Below, piece after piece: positions 63,284-64,000 of a stretch of DNA of 64,000 bases. A program made the position numbers and the translations under genes. Source of the DNA: Mycobacterium fragae (GTDB taxonomy: Bacteria; Actinomycetota; Actinomycetes; Mycobacteriales; Mycobacteriaceae); NCBI RefSeq assembly GCF_002102185.1, contig NZ_LQOW01000031.1:673342-737341 (forward strand), given 5' to 3'. Below the pieces are notes generated by a model. That model had not been told where the DNA came from and ran no database searches. It was given only the letters and a program-made list of their open reading frames with translations. Positions within the stretch are counted from its first letter, which is position 1, and every line of letters begins with the position of its first letter.

Positions 63284-64000
63284 AGCAGATAGCGGTTCTG
63301 TGCCGTCGCCGGAGGTGATCGCTCGCTTCGATGACATGTTTGAGCGGCGCCATCCATCGACGACGCCGGAGTCCGCCGCCATGGTGGGTCGGATCTGCTC
63401 GTCGTCGCGCGCGGAGAACCGGGCTGCTGCTGCGCAGTTGGTGGCGATTGGGGAATTGTTCGCCTACCGGTTGTCGTGCTCGGATGCCGAGGAGTGGGCC
63501 GTCGATACCGAGGAGGCGGTGGCGGCTGAGGTGGCCGCGGCGTTGCGGATTAGTCAGGCGCTGGCGGGCAGCCGGTTGCGCTATGCCCGGGCCCTGCGCG
63601 AGCAGCTACCCAAGGTGGGTGAGGTCTTCAAGTCCGGTGATATTGATTTTCGGATGTTCGCCACGATGGTGTATCGCACCGATTTGATCACCGATCGCGA
63701 TGTGCTGGCGGCGGTGGATGCCGAGCTGGCCCTCAAGGTGCCGCGCTGGCCGTCGATGACTCGTGATCGGCTGGCCGGTCAGGTGGACAAGATCGTGGCC
63801 AGGGCCGACGCGGACGCCGTGCGCCGGCGTAAGGAGCGCCATGCTGATCGCGAGGTGTGGATCGGGGATGTGGCCGAAGGCGCGATCTCGGAGATCCACG
63901 GGAGTCTGTTCACCGTGGATGCGCATGCGTTGGATAAGCGCTTGGATGCGTTGGCGGGCACGGTGTGTGAGCATGATCCGCGCAGTCGTGATCAGCGCCG
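63276..64000 (+). CDS. DUF222 / 13E12-repeat family protein (HNH-endonuclease type), 3' end beyond window
   Basis: Translation from ATG 63276 stays open to the last base and gives about 241 residues: MFEADSGSVPSPEVIARFDD, then AENRAAAAQLVAIGELFAYR, SCSDAEEWAVDTEEAVAAEV and AAALRISQALAGSRLRYARA, followed by VGEVFKSGDIDFRMFATMVY. This is the DUF222 helical domain of the mycobacterial 13E12 family, which usually ends with an HNH nuclease motif; that end lies beyond 64000. The perfect LexA box over its start makes it DNA-damage inducible. Family members are often associated with mobile or repeated DNA, and the decayed transposase next door agrees with that. Confidence 0.85.
   Translation, partial: MFEADSGSVPSPEVIARFDDMFERRHPSTTPESAAMVGRICSSSRAENRAAAAQLVAIGELFAYRLSCSDAEEWAVDTEEAVAAEVAAALRISQALAGSRLRYARALREQLPKVGEVFKSGDIDFRMFATMVYRTDLITDRDVLAAVDAELALKVPRWPSMTRDRLAGQVDKIVARADADAVRRRKERHADREVWIGDVAEGAISEIHGSLFTVDAHALDKRLDALAGTVCEHDPRSRDQR

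Noticed and set aside
1..64000. CRISPR array, rRNA, tRNA or riboswitch
   Set aside because: No spaced direct repeats, no tRNA cloverleaf with a TTCGA-type arm in intergenic DNA, and gaps are too short or lack conserved aptamer features.

Overview
This window comes from a GC-rich actinobacterial chromosome, and the gene content points to a non-tuberculous Mycobacterium, probably a slow grower. Diagnostic genes are an antigen 85B-type mycolyltransferase (fbpB), a LipJ-type hydrolase-cyclase fusion, CYP140, a CYP125-type sterol hydroxylase, bfrA behind tandem IdeR boxes, an intact oxyR-ahpC-ahpD locus, lldD2 and a 13E12-type DUF222 gene with a LexA box. From memory of the M. tuberculosis H37Rv order, much of 14.3-62.9 kb is a syntenic backbone matching roughly Rv1902c down to Rv1872c, interrupted by insertions. 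I saw no rRNA, tRNA, CRISPR array or complete insertion sequence.

Layout. 0-9.4 kb: a truncated acyl-CoA ligase, a run of small genes (AhpD-like, nitroreductase, SRPBCC, STAS), a secreted Pro-rich protein, two hydrolases, an acyl-CoA dehydrogenase, an epimerase behind a SigF-like promoter, and two helical proteins. 9.5-14.3 kb: enoyl-CoA hydratase, an Lnt homologue with Ser in place of the catalytic Cys, an amidohydrolase and a hydrolase. 14.3-23.5 kb: MFS (nanT-like), lipJ, YCII, cinA, macro domain, thiamine-binding-like protein, dtd, a two-gene MEDS/anti-sigma plus MEDS/STAS pair, a thioesterase-like gene and a methyltransferase. 23.6-31.6 kb: a compact seven-gene leftward operon (two acyl-CoA dehydrogenases, two MaoC-type half hydratases, an Ltp2-like thiolase, a stand-alone DUF35 protein and an acyl-CoA ligase) with a luciferase-like oxidoreductase and an SDR. 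Its content parallels the sterol side-chain (Igr) operon.

31.6-45.4 kb: a nitronate monooxygenase-like gene behind a perfect KstR-type motif, CYP125 paralogue, zinc dehydrogenase, YceI protein, membrane proteins, fbpB with a strong terminator, DUF1918, a paralogue of the 8.9 kb helical protein, SDR, SnoaL and CYP140. 45.4-55.2 kb: CocE-type hydrolase, then a long leftward set running bfrA - MFS - AhpD-like - glnA3 - amidohydrolase - acyltransferase - SRPBCC, with bfd divergent and two IdeR boxes between bfrA and bfd. 55.2-59.5 kb: a thioesterase-EthD-enoyl-CoA hydratase operon with a KstR-like box, then oxyR divergent from ahpC-ahpD. 59.5-64 kb: nucleoside deaminase, GH13 enzyme, DUF1810, lldD2, a decayed transposase, and the start of a DUF222/13E12 gene.

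By inference, three themes link the genes: sterol or other branched acyl-CoA catabolism (23.6-36 kb and 55-57 kb), iron and peroxide homeostasis (bfrA, bfd, oxyR, ahpC, ahpD), and partner-switching or stress signalling (STAS, MEDS and SigF-like promoters). Functions come from motif and family recognition by eye; no database search was run.
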